From: Glandiceps talaboti | Lineage: Eukaryota; Hemichordata; Enteropneusta; Spengelidae | Direction of reading: 5' to 3' | Length of the DNA: 64,000 nt | Assembly (NCBI RefSeq): GCF_964340395.1 | Contig: NC_135565.1 | Location: 369,001 to 433,000, forward strand | Part shown: piece by piece, positions 33,587 to 45,209 of the stretch | How positions within the stretch are numbered: the stretch's first letter is position 1 | Layout: each line of letters begins with the position of its first letter | Notes under the pieces: generated by a model | Database searches by the model: none | Told to the model about the DNA's origin: nothing | The model's input: the letters and a program-made list of their open reading frames with translations, nothing else | Program-made: the position numbers and the translations under genes

Positions 33587-34049
33587 CATTATTCAGTACT
33601 GTCATTTGTATCAACTTAATAATCAAGTTGGGAAAAGTGAAATGCCAGTTTTCTGAACTTCATGGACAACTTCAGAAGTTACTGATTTCCATGAAGGAAT
33701 GGATATTGTTTTGATCATCAGTAATATACAATGTCTCATTTATATGAAAGTCATCCCACATAGTAAGGTAACAGTTACACAGTGTTTACTAAATATGAAG
33801 GTAGTGTAGAGTAGTCAGTCCCAATAGTCTGTACAGTACAGGAAAGCTTATCTGTATGAGTGAAATGATAGTGTCCCAAGTTAAACTCAGTTCTGCTACT
33901 GTTACAGTTAAGCATCGGAATTCAGTTATGATAGTATTACATATATGTTCATTACACAAACCATGTGTTCAATAAATTGTAACTTGGCAAGATTTCGACA
34001 ATAGTGTAGAATTCATGACTCTCGGTTCAGACTTCTTGTCATTGCTAAA
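33587..34049. other. intergenic sequence, no gene recognised
   Basis: Unremarkable AT-rich sequence between the 27-bp array and a MITE. Confidence 0.6.
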
Positions 34050-34255
34050 CTGTAAACCTAGATGTTTTCACTCCTAGAAAATTTTGTGATTTTACTGTCT
34101 TCAGCTAGTTCTCAAAGACTAATTTTTACTAATTACCAGACTGCTACATTGTGTTCATGTACAAGAAGGCATTTAAGTCACTACCTATTTTTGCATTTTT
34201 GTTTCCCAGCAAAATAAGTGAAAATCAGTCTTTAGTGAAATGTGCAGGTTTACAG
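34050..34255. mobile_element. 206-bp MITE with CTGTAAACCTG-like termini, copy 2
   Basis: CTGTAAACCTAGATGTTTTC at the left and GTGCAGGTTTACAG at the right are inverted. It is related to the element at 22929-23118. The flanking bases are not a clean TA pair, so this copy is older or its edges have drifted. Confidence 0.7.
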
Positions 34256-34489
34256 AATATACTGGTGTTCTAATCTAATATATCGGTACTTGTATGTATA
34301 CCATAATACGATGATATGACAGATTTCAAGCTAACTAGTAACAAATTGACTCAGTATTTAGAAGAATTTCCAAGTGTATGTTTTTATTGTGAAACATTGT
34401 AAAACCAGTGTTTTGAAGTTATACATATTACTAGTCAATAAATAACTTTCATCTTTAATACGTAGTTGTATGTTAGTTTTATTGTGAGG

Positions 34490-34660
34490 TTGGTATGTGT
34501 GTGTGTGTGGAGGGTACGCATGCATGTATGTGTGGTGGGGGTATACATACATATGTGTGTGTGTGGGGGGGGGGGGGTATGCATGCATATATGTATACAT
34601 GTATATTTATATATACATATGTGTATGTGTGCATACTGGGTACACATATGTAAGTACGGA
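34490..34660. repeat. degenerate TG/ATAC-rich low-complexity sequence
   Basis: Mixed (TG)n, CATGCATGTATG and G-runs. The open frames across it are low-complexity artefacts. Confidence 0.8.
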
Positions 34661-34894
34661 AGGTGGATGGATGATGTATCTATATATTGAATTGTGGCTA
34701 TATTAGGCTATTGCAAACTTGGTACTCTCAGATAGCATCATAACTATTGAGGAAAATAAGCATTTCAATCTGAATGTATGTACGTGTATACGAGTACATT
34801 TCCAGCTTTAACCAGCATACCTGGTGATTTTGAAAATGGCAGATTATGGGAATGTGTATTTCATACATCATTGTAAAACCATGATTAGTCAGTC

Positions 34895-35665
34895 AACCTA
34901 GCTGTATAATTGGGGACCTGGTAGGATAGAGGTTGCAATGTGAATGCTTTAATCCTATGTGTACCCTAGTCAACCCAGCTGTATAATTGGGGACCTGGAA
35001 GGATAGAGGTTGCAATGTGAATGCTTTAATCCTATGCGTACCCATGGAAGTATAACCCACCTAGTCAACCCAGCTGTATAATTGGGGACCTGGTAGGATA
35101 GAGGTTGCAATGTGAATGATTTAATCCTATGTGTACCCTAGTCAACCCAGCTGTATAATTGGGGACCTGGTAGGATAGAGGTTGCAATGTGAATGATTTA
35201 ATTATATGTGTACCCTAGTCAACCCAACTGTATAATTGGGAACCTGGTAGGATAGAGGTTGCAATGTGAATGATTTAATTATATGTGTACCCTAGTCAAC
35301 CCAACTGTATAATTGGGGTCCTGGTAGGATAGAGGTTGCAATGTGAATGATTTAATTCTATGTGTACCCTAGTCAACCCAGCTGTATAATTGGGGACCTG
35401 GTAGGATAGAGGTTGCAATGTGAATGTTTTAATTCTATGTGTACCCTAGTCAACCCAGCTGTATAATTGGGGACCTGGTAGGATAGAGGTTGCAATGTGA
35501 ATGTTTTAATCCTATGTGTACCCTAGTCAACCCAGCTGTATAATTGGGGACCTGGTAGGATAGAGGTTGCAATGTGAATGTTTTAATCCTATGTGTGCCC
35601 TAGTCAACCCAGCTGTGTAATTGGGGACCTGGTAGGATAGAGGTTGCAATGTGAATGCTTTAATC
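34895..35665. repeat. 77-bp minisatellite, about 10 units
   Basis: CCCTAGTCAACCCAGCTGTA, TAATTGGGGACCTGGTAGGA and TAGAGGTTGCAATGTGAATG make the unit. One unit carries an ~18-bp insertion, CATGGAAGTATAACCCAC (35044-35061). The identical 18-mer occurs at about 50109 in an unrelated setting. Confidence 0.92.
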
Positions 35666-35822
35666 CTATGCACTTATAAAGGCTGCAATGGATTGTATGC
35701 TCCCCAGGGAGTTGAAGGGATGTTGTGCTGCCATTGATCCGTACCAGGGGTAATTATTGTCAGCACCTTGAACTCTCAGGAGACAAGCTTGCAAGGAGCA
35801 TTGCCTACCTTAAAGGACATTA

Positions 35823-36172
35823 GGGAGCCTTCAGTATTTACAGGGGGGCGGAATTGGGGGGGGGTCACATTTTACAAACCTGTTCTTGGGGGAGGGTCAT
35901 ATTTTGCATTACAATGTTTGGGGGAGGGTCACATTTTACACTCCGTAGTTTTGTGACCAAATTGAAGATTCAAATATTGTCAATTTGTTTTGTGTGTTTG
36001 AGATGTAAAAGTGAGATGAGCACTCAACATTTATTTTTACGAGTACTTTACATGCAAAAATACAAAAAATAAAATGCATATATTGTAAGAAAATTGTTTA
36101 ATAAAACGATGCATTTTGTGGAGTGTACCCATCTCACTTTATCACTCACACTGTACGTGAATGTTGTTAAAA

Positions 36173-36246
<74 letters not shown>

Positions 36247-36745
36247 AGTTTTGAATGTCATAGAGAACACGGACAGTGATACATGTATTGACTCAAGTAG
36301 TGACAGTGAGTCAGATTAGAGTGGCACTGATAATGGCAATACTGAAGGTGAACGTGATGATGATGACAATGATATCAGGGAACTTTTACAGTGACCAGAT
36401 CAGGCAGAGTATGCACAAAATGGAAAGCATGTTTTAGATACTAACTAGATTGTGTATGATTATAAGAGAAAGGTAACTAGCCAGTCTTTTACTGTTTGTC
36501 ACTTTATATGTAGAAATATTGCTTTCTAATACAGAGTCAAAATCATTTAATTTGTATGTATACATATAAAAGGATTATTGATTAACGTTCAGTATATATG
36601 CAATTGTGATGGGGAGGGTCATGTTTTACAAAATGGGACAAAGGGGAGGGTCACTTTTTTACAAATGGGGAGAGGGTCATGTTTTACTTAACAGACCATG
36701 TGTGATTTCCTCCGCCCCCCGCCCCCGTAAATACTGAAGGCTCCC
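35823..36745. mobile_element. 923-bp non-autonomous Harbinger-like transposon
   Basis: The left end GGGAGCCTTCAGTATTTAC and right end GTAAATACTGAAGGCTCCC are perfect inverses for 19 nt. TTA flanks both sides (35820-35822, 36746-36748). GG-starting TIRs with TTA/TAA duplications are characteristic of PIF/Harbinger. Inside, GGGGGAGGGTCA(C/T)(A/T)TTTTA phrases occur near both ends. A (GAT)n tract (about 36174-36243) leads into a short Asp/Ser-rich acidic frame that soon hits a stop, possibly a fossil of a coding ancestor. Confidence 0.8.
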
Positions 36746-36748
36746 TTA

Positions 36749-37230
36749 AATTTTAAGTCTACGAGAGAGCGTGGGAGTAACTACAGTAGCTTTCCCTAAT
36801 TCATCGCTAGGTGTCGTCCTTTTATAGTACCATATATTCAACTTGTGCTGACCAATTGTAGCAATTACGCTTGAAAGTTGCTCAATTACGATAGGTAATT
36901 AATATGCACCATAGTGCAAAACAATGGTACAAAGACCTGTACAATCAAGAGCACACAGACGGGACCAGTGGAACCTAAAATGAATAACATGATTATAACT
37001 TTAACACAGCAAAAAAGAGAGTAGAAAAGTCAACTCACCAGACATATGGCATCGGACTGGGTGGGAGGGAAGAACGTCGTTTAATACTGCTACGTTCCCT
37101 CGAAGACTTCTAATTTGACGTCCTTAAAGAAGGCAAATTTTCCAAGTCTTCATCAATTACTGCTCAGTAACAACTGTAGCTGACTACATAGCTGGATGCC
37201 TATTGGTGGTTTGAATTGTCAGCTTCCTTA
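36749..37230. other. intergenic sequence, no gene recognised
   Basis: No repeat or coding signal is recognised. Confidence 0.55.
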
Positions 37231-37830
37231 GCAGCCCTACGGATTAAACGTCCAGTCTCTGAACTGTCTGTATGATGACGATAAAATCACGTGAATATTG
37301 ATTCTGAAGTACAGTCACTGATGCAAAGCTGCCGACATTGCTGCTCATTTAGTGCTGGTGGCGCTAAACTATCTGTAACAATGCCTGCACTAGTATTTTT
37401 GTCTCTATCCATCTGACAATACCAGTAGTCTGAGAAGTAACCTCATTGAAAGGTTTAACAAATGAAATAAATAATCTTGATGTCTGGGTTTTCCCCATTT
37501 GCATTGACACTACATAATCTCGTAGCTTTGTAGTTCTCTTTATATACAAACAAACGTAATACTTGACATCCAATTCTTTGTCCCAAAACTTGGACTCTTT
37601 ACCACTGGCGAAGGCCTGGTAACAACTGGTGTCATTGGACTCTTTACCACTGGCGAAGGCCTGGTAACAACTGGTGTCATTGGACTCTTTACCACTGGCG
37701 AAGGCCTGGTAACAGCTGGTGTCATTGGACTCTTTACCACTGGCGAAGGCCTGGTAACAACTGATGTCTTGGTTAAACTTTAAAATAACAATAATGCATT
37801 CTTTATCCGAGATACTACAGTATCTCAAGT
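37230..37830 (-). pseudogene. tyrosine recombinase fragment (Crypton/DIRS type) with in-frame minisatellite
   Basis: On the minus strand, 37364-37828 is open and includes KELDVKYYVCLYIKRTTKLR, then TSRLFISFVKPFNEVTSQTT and IVRWIETKIL. This is the region of metazoan Crypton/DIRS tyrosine recombinases typified by LDV..H...Y..RT..LR...LFISY.KP..PVTS.TI.RWI. Just downstream, in a shifted frame, GATSTK*AAMSAALHQ (about 37325-37370) resembles the HSTRAAATSAA motif that carries the catalytic His and Arg, here degraded. Upstream, the N-terminal part of the frame is a fourfold 45-bp repeat (CYQAFASGKESNDTS). The catalytic Tyr is not seen. Clearly a fossil; the choice between Crypton and DIRS cannot be made here. 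Confidence 0.65.
37585..37765. repeat. 45-bp tandem repeat, about 4 units
   Basis: TGGACTCTTTACCACTGGCG with AAGGCCTGGTAACAACTGGT and GTCAT repeats four times almost perfectly within the recombinase-like frame. Confidence 0.92.
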
Positions 37831-38800
37831 CAAAATAACTTTAAAAGTTTGTCCTCTATCTGAGGAGACTAGCGTGATTAAAGTTGCAGTCTAAAGTGTG
37901 AGTTGCTTCATCAGGTCTGGACCTTGTGCCGGATGCAATGACTTTAAATAGTGCAGAACTTTTGCTATACTCCAGGTTGCTGGGTAACGAGGTAACGGTG
38001 GTTGAATATGAAAGAAACTTTTAAGGTTAGAAACCACACACAAACTAGAAAAAAATTTACTTTTTTTTGGGGGGGGGGGACGACTTCCAACCATCTCAGC
38101 TATCATTGCATGAAACCCAAATGAATATTGATAGATTTACATATCTTGGCATTCTTTTTATTATAATAAAAGATTTTGCATGGCTGAAAAACAAATAGCG
38201 GATCAAGGTAGAAGGCTTTGTTTGCTATGTATCGCAATACCAAATCACTGTACCTGAACCATGAGACTTTGATGTCATTATTTGACTGTTATGTTGGTAG
38301 TATTTAGTGGGGGTCATACTGTTTTGAAAATTGTGGAATGGGGGGGGGGGGGTCATTGTGTTTTGGATTGTGATGGGAGAAAAAAATCCTTTTCTACAAT
38401 GGCATATAGCCTTGTCTGAAATGTGATACATGTAAATATTTGTTCTTGTCCCTGTTACTTACATGAATTCTTTAATATTACTTATTAGTTCAAACATAAC
38501 TATACATATACACATACATGTATTACCTAGCTACCACACTAGTTACAGAACATGTCGTGTAAATGCTTGGCTGTTTCACAATCAATGCTTCACTTATATT
38601 GCACTTTGGGGCAAAAGTGAACTTGAAGGTTTCGTAATGGTAATCTTCATAGATAGTTTATAAAAGAAGTTAATTTAAAATGCTCTACTCGCCAGTATGA
38701 ACTTGTCAGAAGGGATTAATACACTTTCTATTTTGTACACTACATGTTATTGACACAACAAATCACCACATCTCATCAGATTCCAGTTTCTATTATACAC
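37831..38800. other. intergenic sequence with G-rich stretches
   Basis: G-runs near 38066-38077 and 38340-38352 are followed by TCATTGTGTTTTGG, a phrase also seen near 42585-42640. No gene is recognised. Confidence 0.6.
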
Positions 38801-38819
38801 TAGGTATGACCACCTAAAG

Positions 38820-41320
38820 TTCTCTAAAATACCGGTGACTTTACTATACATACAGTACCTGACAAGGTAATTTACACTGGGTTTTCTAATATTGGTCTTA
38901 GTGATCACTATCCAGTTTTTATCATCAGACAAACCTCGAACAAAGTTCTGTCTAAACAACACCATACTATCAGGTATAGATGTACAAAACATTTTGACCC
39001 GGATTTATTCTGTAAAGATCTTGGTGAAGTCCAGTGGTCAAATGTTTCCAGTTCTGATAACATCACAGATATGATAAGTACATGGAATCAATTATTCCTC
39101 AGTGCTCTTAACAAACATGCACCACTTAAAACCAAACGTGTGAAACACCAAACAATTCCTGAATGGTGGAGTGATGATATTGAATTAGCAATCAAAATTA
39201 GAAATAAATATAAAGCAAACAAGTCATTCGAATTATACAAAACATGGAGAAACAAAGTCACAAACTTAATAAGAACAGCAAAACGTGAATTTTACAATAA
39301 TGTGTTAAATAAAGGTACCACGGATTTTTGGAAATTTTTTAAGCAATTGATTCCAACTTCCAATTGTAAAAACCCCACTTTTTTAACAAGTCAAGGTAAT
39401 GAAATTTCAGAAGTACAAGAAATGGCCAATGTGTTCAACAATTTTTTCACAAATGTAGCTTCTGAGTATATCAAACAAACAGATAACAACAATGATGACA
39501 TTATTAATAAATTGAAGCACTTTGTTTCATGTAATCTCCCAAACGATAACAAATTTGCAATCCCTTTGCTCCAAGAAGCCGAAGTTACAAAATTTCTCAG
39601 GAGTATTGATTGCAAAAAGTCAACAGGTCTAGATGGCATTAGTCCTCGCTTTTTGAAGATTGGTGCAACTCAAATAACATATAGTCTCACTGCAATTTTC
39701 AATCATGCAATTTCCTCTGGGACATTTCCTGTTCAGTGGAAATCTGCAAAAGTGACACCATTGTATAAAAAAGGTGCAAGAGATATTGTATCAAATTACA
39801 GACCTATTTCCGTATTGCCTGTCTTATCCAAAATTTTAGAAAGACATGTTCACACTCACTTCTATAACTTTTTGTGCACTTTCAAGTTATTGTCAAACAA
39901 ACAATCAGGCTTTCGCAAGTTTCACTCATGTCAATCAGCATTAACAAATATCACTAACTCATGGTACCAAGAAATCGATAAGGGAAATCTCATAGGCGTC
40001 CTACTTGTTGATTTCAGAAAGGCTTTTGATCTTGTTGATCACAATATCTTACTACAAAAACTTAGAATTTATGGATGCTCAGAAAATACTATGTTGTTTT
40101 TCACATCATATTTGGAGGAAAGAAACCAGATGGTTTCATTCAATGGGGCATTTAGTAATTCTTGTCAAGTCTCTGTGGGTGTACCACAGGGATCTATCTT
40201 AGGCCCCTTATTCTTTCTACTTTTCATCAATGATCTTCCTTTATTTACAAATACATCTGATCTTTACATGTATGCAGATGACACAGCTGCACAGGTCGCC
40301 AGTACTAATTTGAAAGAAATTGAGAATAAGCTTAATCAAGACATGCATCACATCTCGCACTGGTGTAACCTTAATAACATGTGTATCAATTCACAGAAAA
40401 CAAAAGCAATGATCCTTGGAACTTCTCAAAGAAAAGCCAGAATTGATGTATCAATTAATGTCTTATGTAATGGAGATCTACTGGAGTGTGTTACACATGA
40501 TAAGTTGTTGGGTATAATCATTGATGATACCTTAAGCTGGGAAAAACAAGTCAGCTCTGTATGTAAAAGTATCGCTTTTAAGTTAATTCAACTCAGACGT
40601 ATTCGCCCCTTTCTAACTAAAAGGGCCATGATGACTTTTTATAATTGTTTTATTCTACCCCATTTTGATTACTGTTCCAACATATGGGGTCACTGTTCCA
40701 TCAAACTTTTAGTGCGCATTGAGCGACTCCAGAAAGCTGTCGCAAGAGTTCTTTTAGATTGTGATTATAACACTTCTAGTGATGTTTTATTCCGTACATT
40801 GCATTGGACACCATTCAGAAAACGGGTTTTATATAATGAGTCAATTTTAATGTATAAAGTACAAAACAATTTAGCACCGGATTATTTGAATGTTTTTAAA
40901 AGGATACACAATGTTCATAGTCGGAATACTAGATCTGCTGCCAGGGAAGATTTATACATTCCAAAACATAGAACCGAGTTTTTTAAGAAAAGTTTTACCT
41001 ACAGTGGTGTAAAAATATGGAACAGTTTACCACTTGACTTAAAATCATGTCCCTCACTGCAGGCTTTTAAAAGCAAATGTAAATATCATTTTTCAATTTC
41101 AAGTGATTCATAATTTCAGTAGTGTATTGTTGATGTTCGTCTATTTTGTTATTGTACCCATTATATTTTTGCTTGTTTTGTCCTCATTTGATGTGTGCAG
41201 TATTTAATGTATATATTGTATATATTTTAATGTTTTTCTCGACACTGTGTGAGAAGAGCCACTGGCTCAACAGTCTATCGAGATTAAATAAAGTCTAATA
41301 ATAATAATAATAATATTACT
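38820..41320 (+). mobile_element. 5'-truncated LINE with long open RT frame and ATA-repeat tail
   Basis: The element starts within the end of the endonuclease domain (VPDKVIYTGFSNIGLSDHYP, about 38855-38914) and runs through the full RT. It ends with a 3' UTR and the tail ATTAAATAAAGTCTAATAAT followed by (AAT)n. Truncation at the 5' end and a microsatellite tail are typical of L2/CR1-group LINEs. Confidence 0.88.
38828..41113 (+). CDS. LINE ORF2 fragment: endonuclease C-terminus and reverse transcriptase
   Basis: The frame is open from 38828 to TAA at 41113. An internal ATG at 39071 gives 680 codons, but the true start was upstream and lost. GLSDHYPVF is the endonuclease SDH motif. From the 39071 Met, RT motifs include KPVTPLYKKG-like AKVTPLYKKG (~226), NYRPISVLP (~242), SGFRKFHSCQSAL (~279), catalytic VDFRKAFD (313-320), GVPQGSILGPL (370-380) and YADDT (401-405). 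The C-terminus carries the common GVKIWNSLPLDLKS motif. No stop or frameshift occurs, so this is a fairly young copy, though it cannot move itself without a complete endonuclease. The clade is probably CR1/L2/Jockey group. Confidence 0.9.
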   Translation, partial: NTGDFTIHTVPDKVIYTGFSNIGLSDHYPVFIIRQTSNKVLSKQHHTIRYRCTKHFDPDLFCKDLGEVQWSNVSSSDNITDMISTWNQLFLSALNKHAPLKTKRVKHQTIPEWWSDDIELAIKIRNKYKANKSFELYKTWRNKVTNLIRTAKREFYNNVLNKGTTDFWKFFKQLIPTSNCKNPTFLTSQGNEISEVQEMANVFNNFFTNVASEYIKQTDNNNDDIINKLKHFVSCNLPNDNKFAIPLLQEAEVTKFLRSIDCKKSTGLDGISPRFLKIGATQITYSLTAIFNHAISSGTFPVQWKSAKVTPLYKKGARDIVSNYRPISVLPVLSKILERHVHTHFYNFLCTFKLLSNKQSGFRKFHSCQSALTNITNSWYQEIDKGNLIGVLLVDFRKAFDLVDHNILLQKLRIYGCSENTMLFFTSYLEERNQMVSFNGAFSNSCQVSVGVPQGSILGPLFFLLFINDLPLFTNTSDLYMYADDTAAQVASTNLKEIENKLNQDMHHISHWCNLNNMCINSQKTKAMILGTSQRKARIDVSINVLCNGDLLECVTHDKLLGIIIDDTLSWEKQVSSVCKSIAFKLIQLRRIRPFLTKRAMMTFYNCFILPHFDYCSNIWGHCSIKLLVRIERLQKAVARVLLDCDYNTSSDVLFRTLHWTPFRKRVLYNESILMYKVQNNLAPDYLNVFKRIHNVHSRNTRSAAREDLYIPKHRTEFFKKSFTYSGVKIWNSLPLDLKSCPSLQAFKSKCKYHFSISSDS

Positions 41321-41459
41321 GTCCCTATACCAATGTTACGGGCCCATTTTTATGTGACATGGGAAACTCATTAAAAACTTTACGTTAGCTTTTCGAAGCT
41401 TAGGAAATATTACCTCAAAGGCTATGAATAACCAAATATTGCCTTAATAGAAGCAAAAA

Positions 41460-42440
41460 ACTGCAGACCTGCCAGGGGGAAACCCCAAGGACTCCCTCAC
41501 CCCCAGAGGTAACTCATGCATTCAACCACAATCAGATGCACCAACAACCTTTTTACTGTCATAATGTTATTAAACTTTTCTTAAATATTTTCACCCAATT
41601 CTAATTTGAGATGATATTGTCTTTTAAAGACGTGAAATCTTTGCCAAGGTAGTATAAAATTGCCTTAAACTCCAAATCTCCCCTACCAATGATACTACCA
41701 TTAGGTGGGCTGACCTTTACTACATGTATATAATGCTGCCATTTAACTGTTTAAGAACATATTTAAACCCTATGTAAGTTATAAATGATAGTTTCTGATA
41801 CTTGATGGTGCTGTCTTGTAAAGCATGGATTGAGTTATTGCTTGAAAGGGTCTGATTAGCCTAAATATTGGCTTCAAGAGTAAAAATCCTCCAGGGCTTC
41901 TAGAGGGAGACCCCCTCGGACTCCCCACATATCCCAGTCTCAAGCTCTTCCCCTCTTACTGTCAAGATGCTGTCAAAGTATATTTCAAAAGTATTTCAAC
42001 CCTATGTAGTTGCTTTTTACATGTTGGTGCTATCTTGTAAAGCTTGGAAATTATTGTCTGAAAGGGTCTGAATAGTCTCAAAATTGACTTTTCAGAATAA
42101 AAAACCTCCAAGGCTTCTAGGGGGAGACCCCCTAGGAACCCCATAACAGATATGAGGTGTACACATCCCAGTCTGAAAATTTCCCCCCTACCTCTTACTG
42201 CCAAGTTGCTATCAAACTATACAACCCTATGTAGTTGCTTTTTACATGTTATTGCTGTCTTGTTAAACTTGAAATTATTTTCTGAAAATGTCTGATTAGT
42301 CACAGAATTGACTTTTCAGAGTTAAAAACCTCCTGGGCTTCTAGGGAGAGACCCCCTAGGAACCCCATAACAGATATACATATTCCCTTTTCAAGCTTTC
42401 CCCCTACCTTTCACTGCCAAGATGCTATTAAACTCCTTTT
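41460..42440. repeat. degenerate ~220-bp tandem repeat, about 4 units
   Basis: The phrase GGCTTCTAGGGGGAGACCCC and its flanks (CTGAAAGGGTCTGATTAG, CAACCCTATGTAGTTGC) recur near 41470, 41890, 42110 and 42335 with substantial drift. No gene is seen. Confidence 0.7.
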
Positions 42441-43618
42441 GGAATATATTTACCCTGTGTAGTCAATAATTAGAATTATGATAGTTCTAACCCGGGATCT
42501 TATAAAGTAGATGCAAGACAGTCAAGCAGTCTACACTGAGTCACGATCAAAAAAGACCTGTCATGTGAATATTATATATATGGGGGGGGGGGGTCATCAT
42601 GGTTTAGAATTAAGTGATAGGGGGGGGTCAGCGTGTTTTTGGTTTTACAGATGGGGGTAGCTGCCCCCCCCCCCTGAGATTTTGGAAAAAAGAAAGAAAA
42701 AAAGCTACTTTTTGAATACATAGCGATGTTTTTAAAATCGTTATTTACGTGACGATTCCTAGCATGCACGATTTAAATTGATGGCTCACTATCATGTTGA
42801 CTGTACACTGACTCCTCGCTGATATGTATCTTATATCGCCTATTGTACGCTGGCTTAACTTTGAATAAAAAAAATGTAACTTTTTGCAGCAAATTAAAAA
42901 TTCTTTGTGCGGGAAAGTACAAAAGAAGTGAGGACATGCAATGTGCATTATCCACGAGTAACAGTAGTCTTGAAAGTCTCCTTCATTTGACGATAGCAAG
43001 TCGCAATTATAATGTCAGCGAGTAAAACTCAAAATAAAAGAAGGAAACAGTCGTTCAACGTGAGGTTATGCTGCAAGCAGTGACTCCGAAGATGCGCTCG
43101 ATCTCATTTACACCTTGTTCCTTATATTAAAACATTTCATACTGATAAAACGGCATATATCTTTTTGGAATATTTGGTGGCCCGGAAAAACTATTAAACT
43201 AGGTACGCAGTTTAAGATCCACTCTTTGAAGATCTACTTTCAATAATTGTGTTCGACGTTGTCTTTGGTTAAAATGTTGTTTGATATAATTATCTCATTG
43301 CACACTGACACTAGCGTTATTCCTCTATTCATTTTGAAGCGACAATTTGCTATGGAAAGAATTAGAATGGCCCTGAATTTGTAAACAGAGCTGTACCTTC
43401 GACATCAAAATCCAAACTTCAATTGCCATTATAATGATAATGACAAGGAGAATTCACTGAGTTCACCTTGGGTTCCGACATAAACACAACCATAACAGTT
43501 TTGGGAGTTGGGTAAAGAAAATGATTATTTTGTTGTGTTACTTATTTGAGATAGCCCCATTCATTTTGTTTACTTTGAATGTGACATCTTTTCGGCAACT
43601 ACTTTGAAAGATACGACA
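42441..43618. other. intergenic sequence with G-tracts
   Basis: G-runs at 42582-42592 and 42620-42627, followed by a C-run at 42664-42675. These share GGGGGTCA...GTTTT phrases with 38.3 kb. Nothing else is recognised. Confidence 0.6.
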
Positions 43619-43621
43619 TTA

Positions 43622-44782
43622 GGCCAGAAAAAATGAAAAAGCTGTTCAACCTACCCATATATTTTTTTCTGGTGATGGGCAATATATCCTCATGCGGGCT
43701 TCACATTTTTTTTCAAAATTAAGGATATTTCTTTATATTTTCTGAATAGTTCATGCAACAATATACATTTCAGTCTATTCCAAATTATATAATATCTTAT
43801 ACAGTGGTTTACTTGGCTCTGATGATGCATACAAGCATGAATTGATATTAAATTAAGTTGTTTCATATCCAATGTGCACTAAAAAGAATTGAACAAAAGT
43901 TTACGACCATTGGAGTGGGCTGAGCAGTCATTGGGCCATCAAAAGTCTGAGAGTCTTGAAATGTTTTGCTCTTTTTTTATTCAGGATTTTTTGGAACCAA
44001 ATTAAACTTCAGGAGAAGTCATTTACCAAGTGCACATCCACAAAATATCTTTCAGCTTTGCCACAACAAAATACACTACCAGATATTATGTAATGCATAG
44101 CATAATTGTTTCAATTCTGGTATTTTATTACCATATTCAAGCATTGTAAGACTTTAAATATATGTCTATGGTTTGATATTTTATGCCTCTAAATGGCCTC
44201 CTACACTGTCTTTTTTTCAATTTTTTTTACCCTTGGAGTTGTCTCCTTCCAATCAGTAGCAATCAAGGTGAAAATTGTCTTTCTCCCAAAACAAGATGGA
44301 AGGTGGCTGGCTAAGTAGCTCCCTGTGTAGGTTAGAGCTAATTAGAGACATCTCCTTATGTGTGTGAAATCCACATCCTGTGTAAAGTAATCTCGTTCGG
44401 TGTATTATTGTAGTTGGCTATCACTGATATTTTTATGCATCATTGTACCATATGATTTTATGTCACCACTGTAGTATAGGTGACAGAAGTGGTGGCTTGA
44501 GTTTCGTTTGGCGAGGCTTAACATTTTTTAGGAAGAGAGGGTGAGAGGAACTACCGTAAATTGTGTACATTCCTAACTGTAGCTATGCAGACAAATTGCA
44601 TGCGGAGATAGTATCAAGATGACTGAATACGTTCTATCTAAACTTGACCTGAAATATTTTGCTATCATTATATATGGATTGTATTATCCTTGTCAAGCAT
44701 TGTGAAAAAATGAAATCGACCTACCTACCCAATGTGATGGGTTAGGTTACCCGTTGACCAGCATTTTTTATTTTTTCTGGCC
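43622..44782. mobile_element. 1161-bp non-autonomous Harbinger-like transposon
   Basis: The left end GGCCAGAAAAAATGAAAAAG, continuing CTGTTCAACCTACCCA, is the imperfect inverse of the right end (GGGTAACCTAACCCA on the inverse strand, then ATTTTTTCTGGCC). TTA lies on both sides (43619-43621, 44783-44785). A GG tip and TTA duplication suggest PIF/Harbinger. No coding frame is seen inside. Confidence 0.75.
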
Positions 44783-44785
44783 TTA

Positions 44786-45209
44786 CATATGATATTTAAT
44801 TGCGTATGCTAAAATGGATATTATGTAAATTACATTCACATTTATGTAAATTAGCACCCTTCTAAATTTTAAATGCATGATTGCACCAAGACAAATTAAA
44901 GTTCTGCGCCCCCCCCCCCCCCCGGCAATTTGGTCAGGCTACGACCCTGATTGCACATAACCGATTGTCTACTCAAAAATATTTAAATGGTGAAACATTT
45001 CTCAATTTTAATGAAATTTTACTGTGCGTAAAGGGATATACATGTATTACAATAGATGTCAAAATGCAAGTGAAAGTCATTGATACTGTTTCAGCTTTGT
45101 TAAAGTTTAGCACAGATGGTCTTTGTGAAGTCTTCCATTGATAAAACAAAGGCATCCTACCACAAAGAATGATGAAAAGGTGTAATTAGTACATCATCAT
45201 CACAATTGA
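44786..45209. other. intergenic sequence with poly-C tract
   Basis: A C-run of about 15 lies at 44910-44924. No gene is recognised. Confidence 0.6.

Noticed and set aside
29797-33619. Two giant ORFs (1270 and 1254 codons) on opposite strands
   Set aside because: They are produced by a 27-bp tandem unit that lacks stops in several frames. There is no splice, start-context or family evidence, so I annotate only the array.
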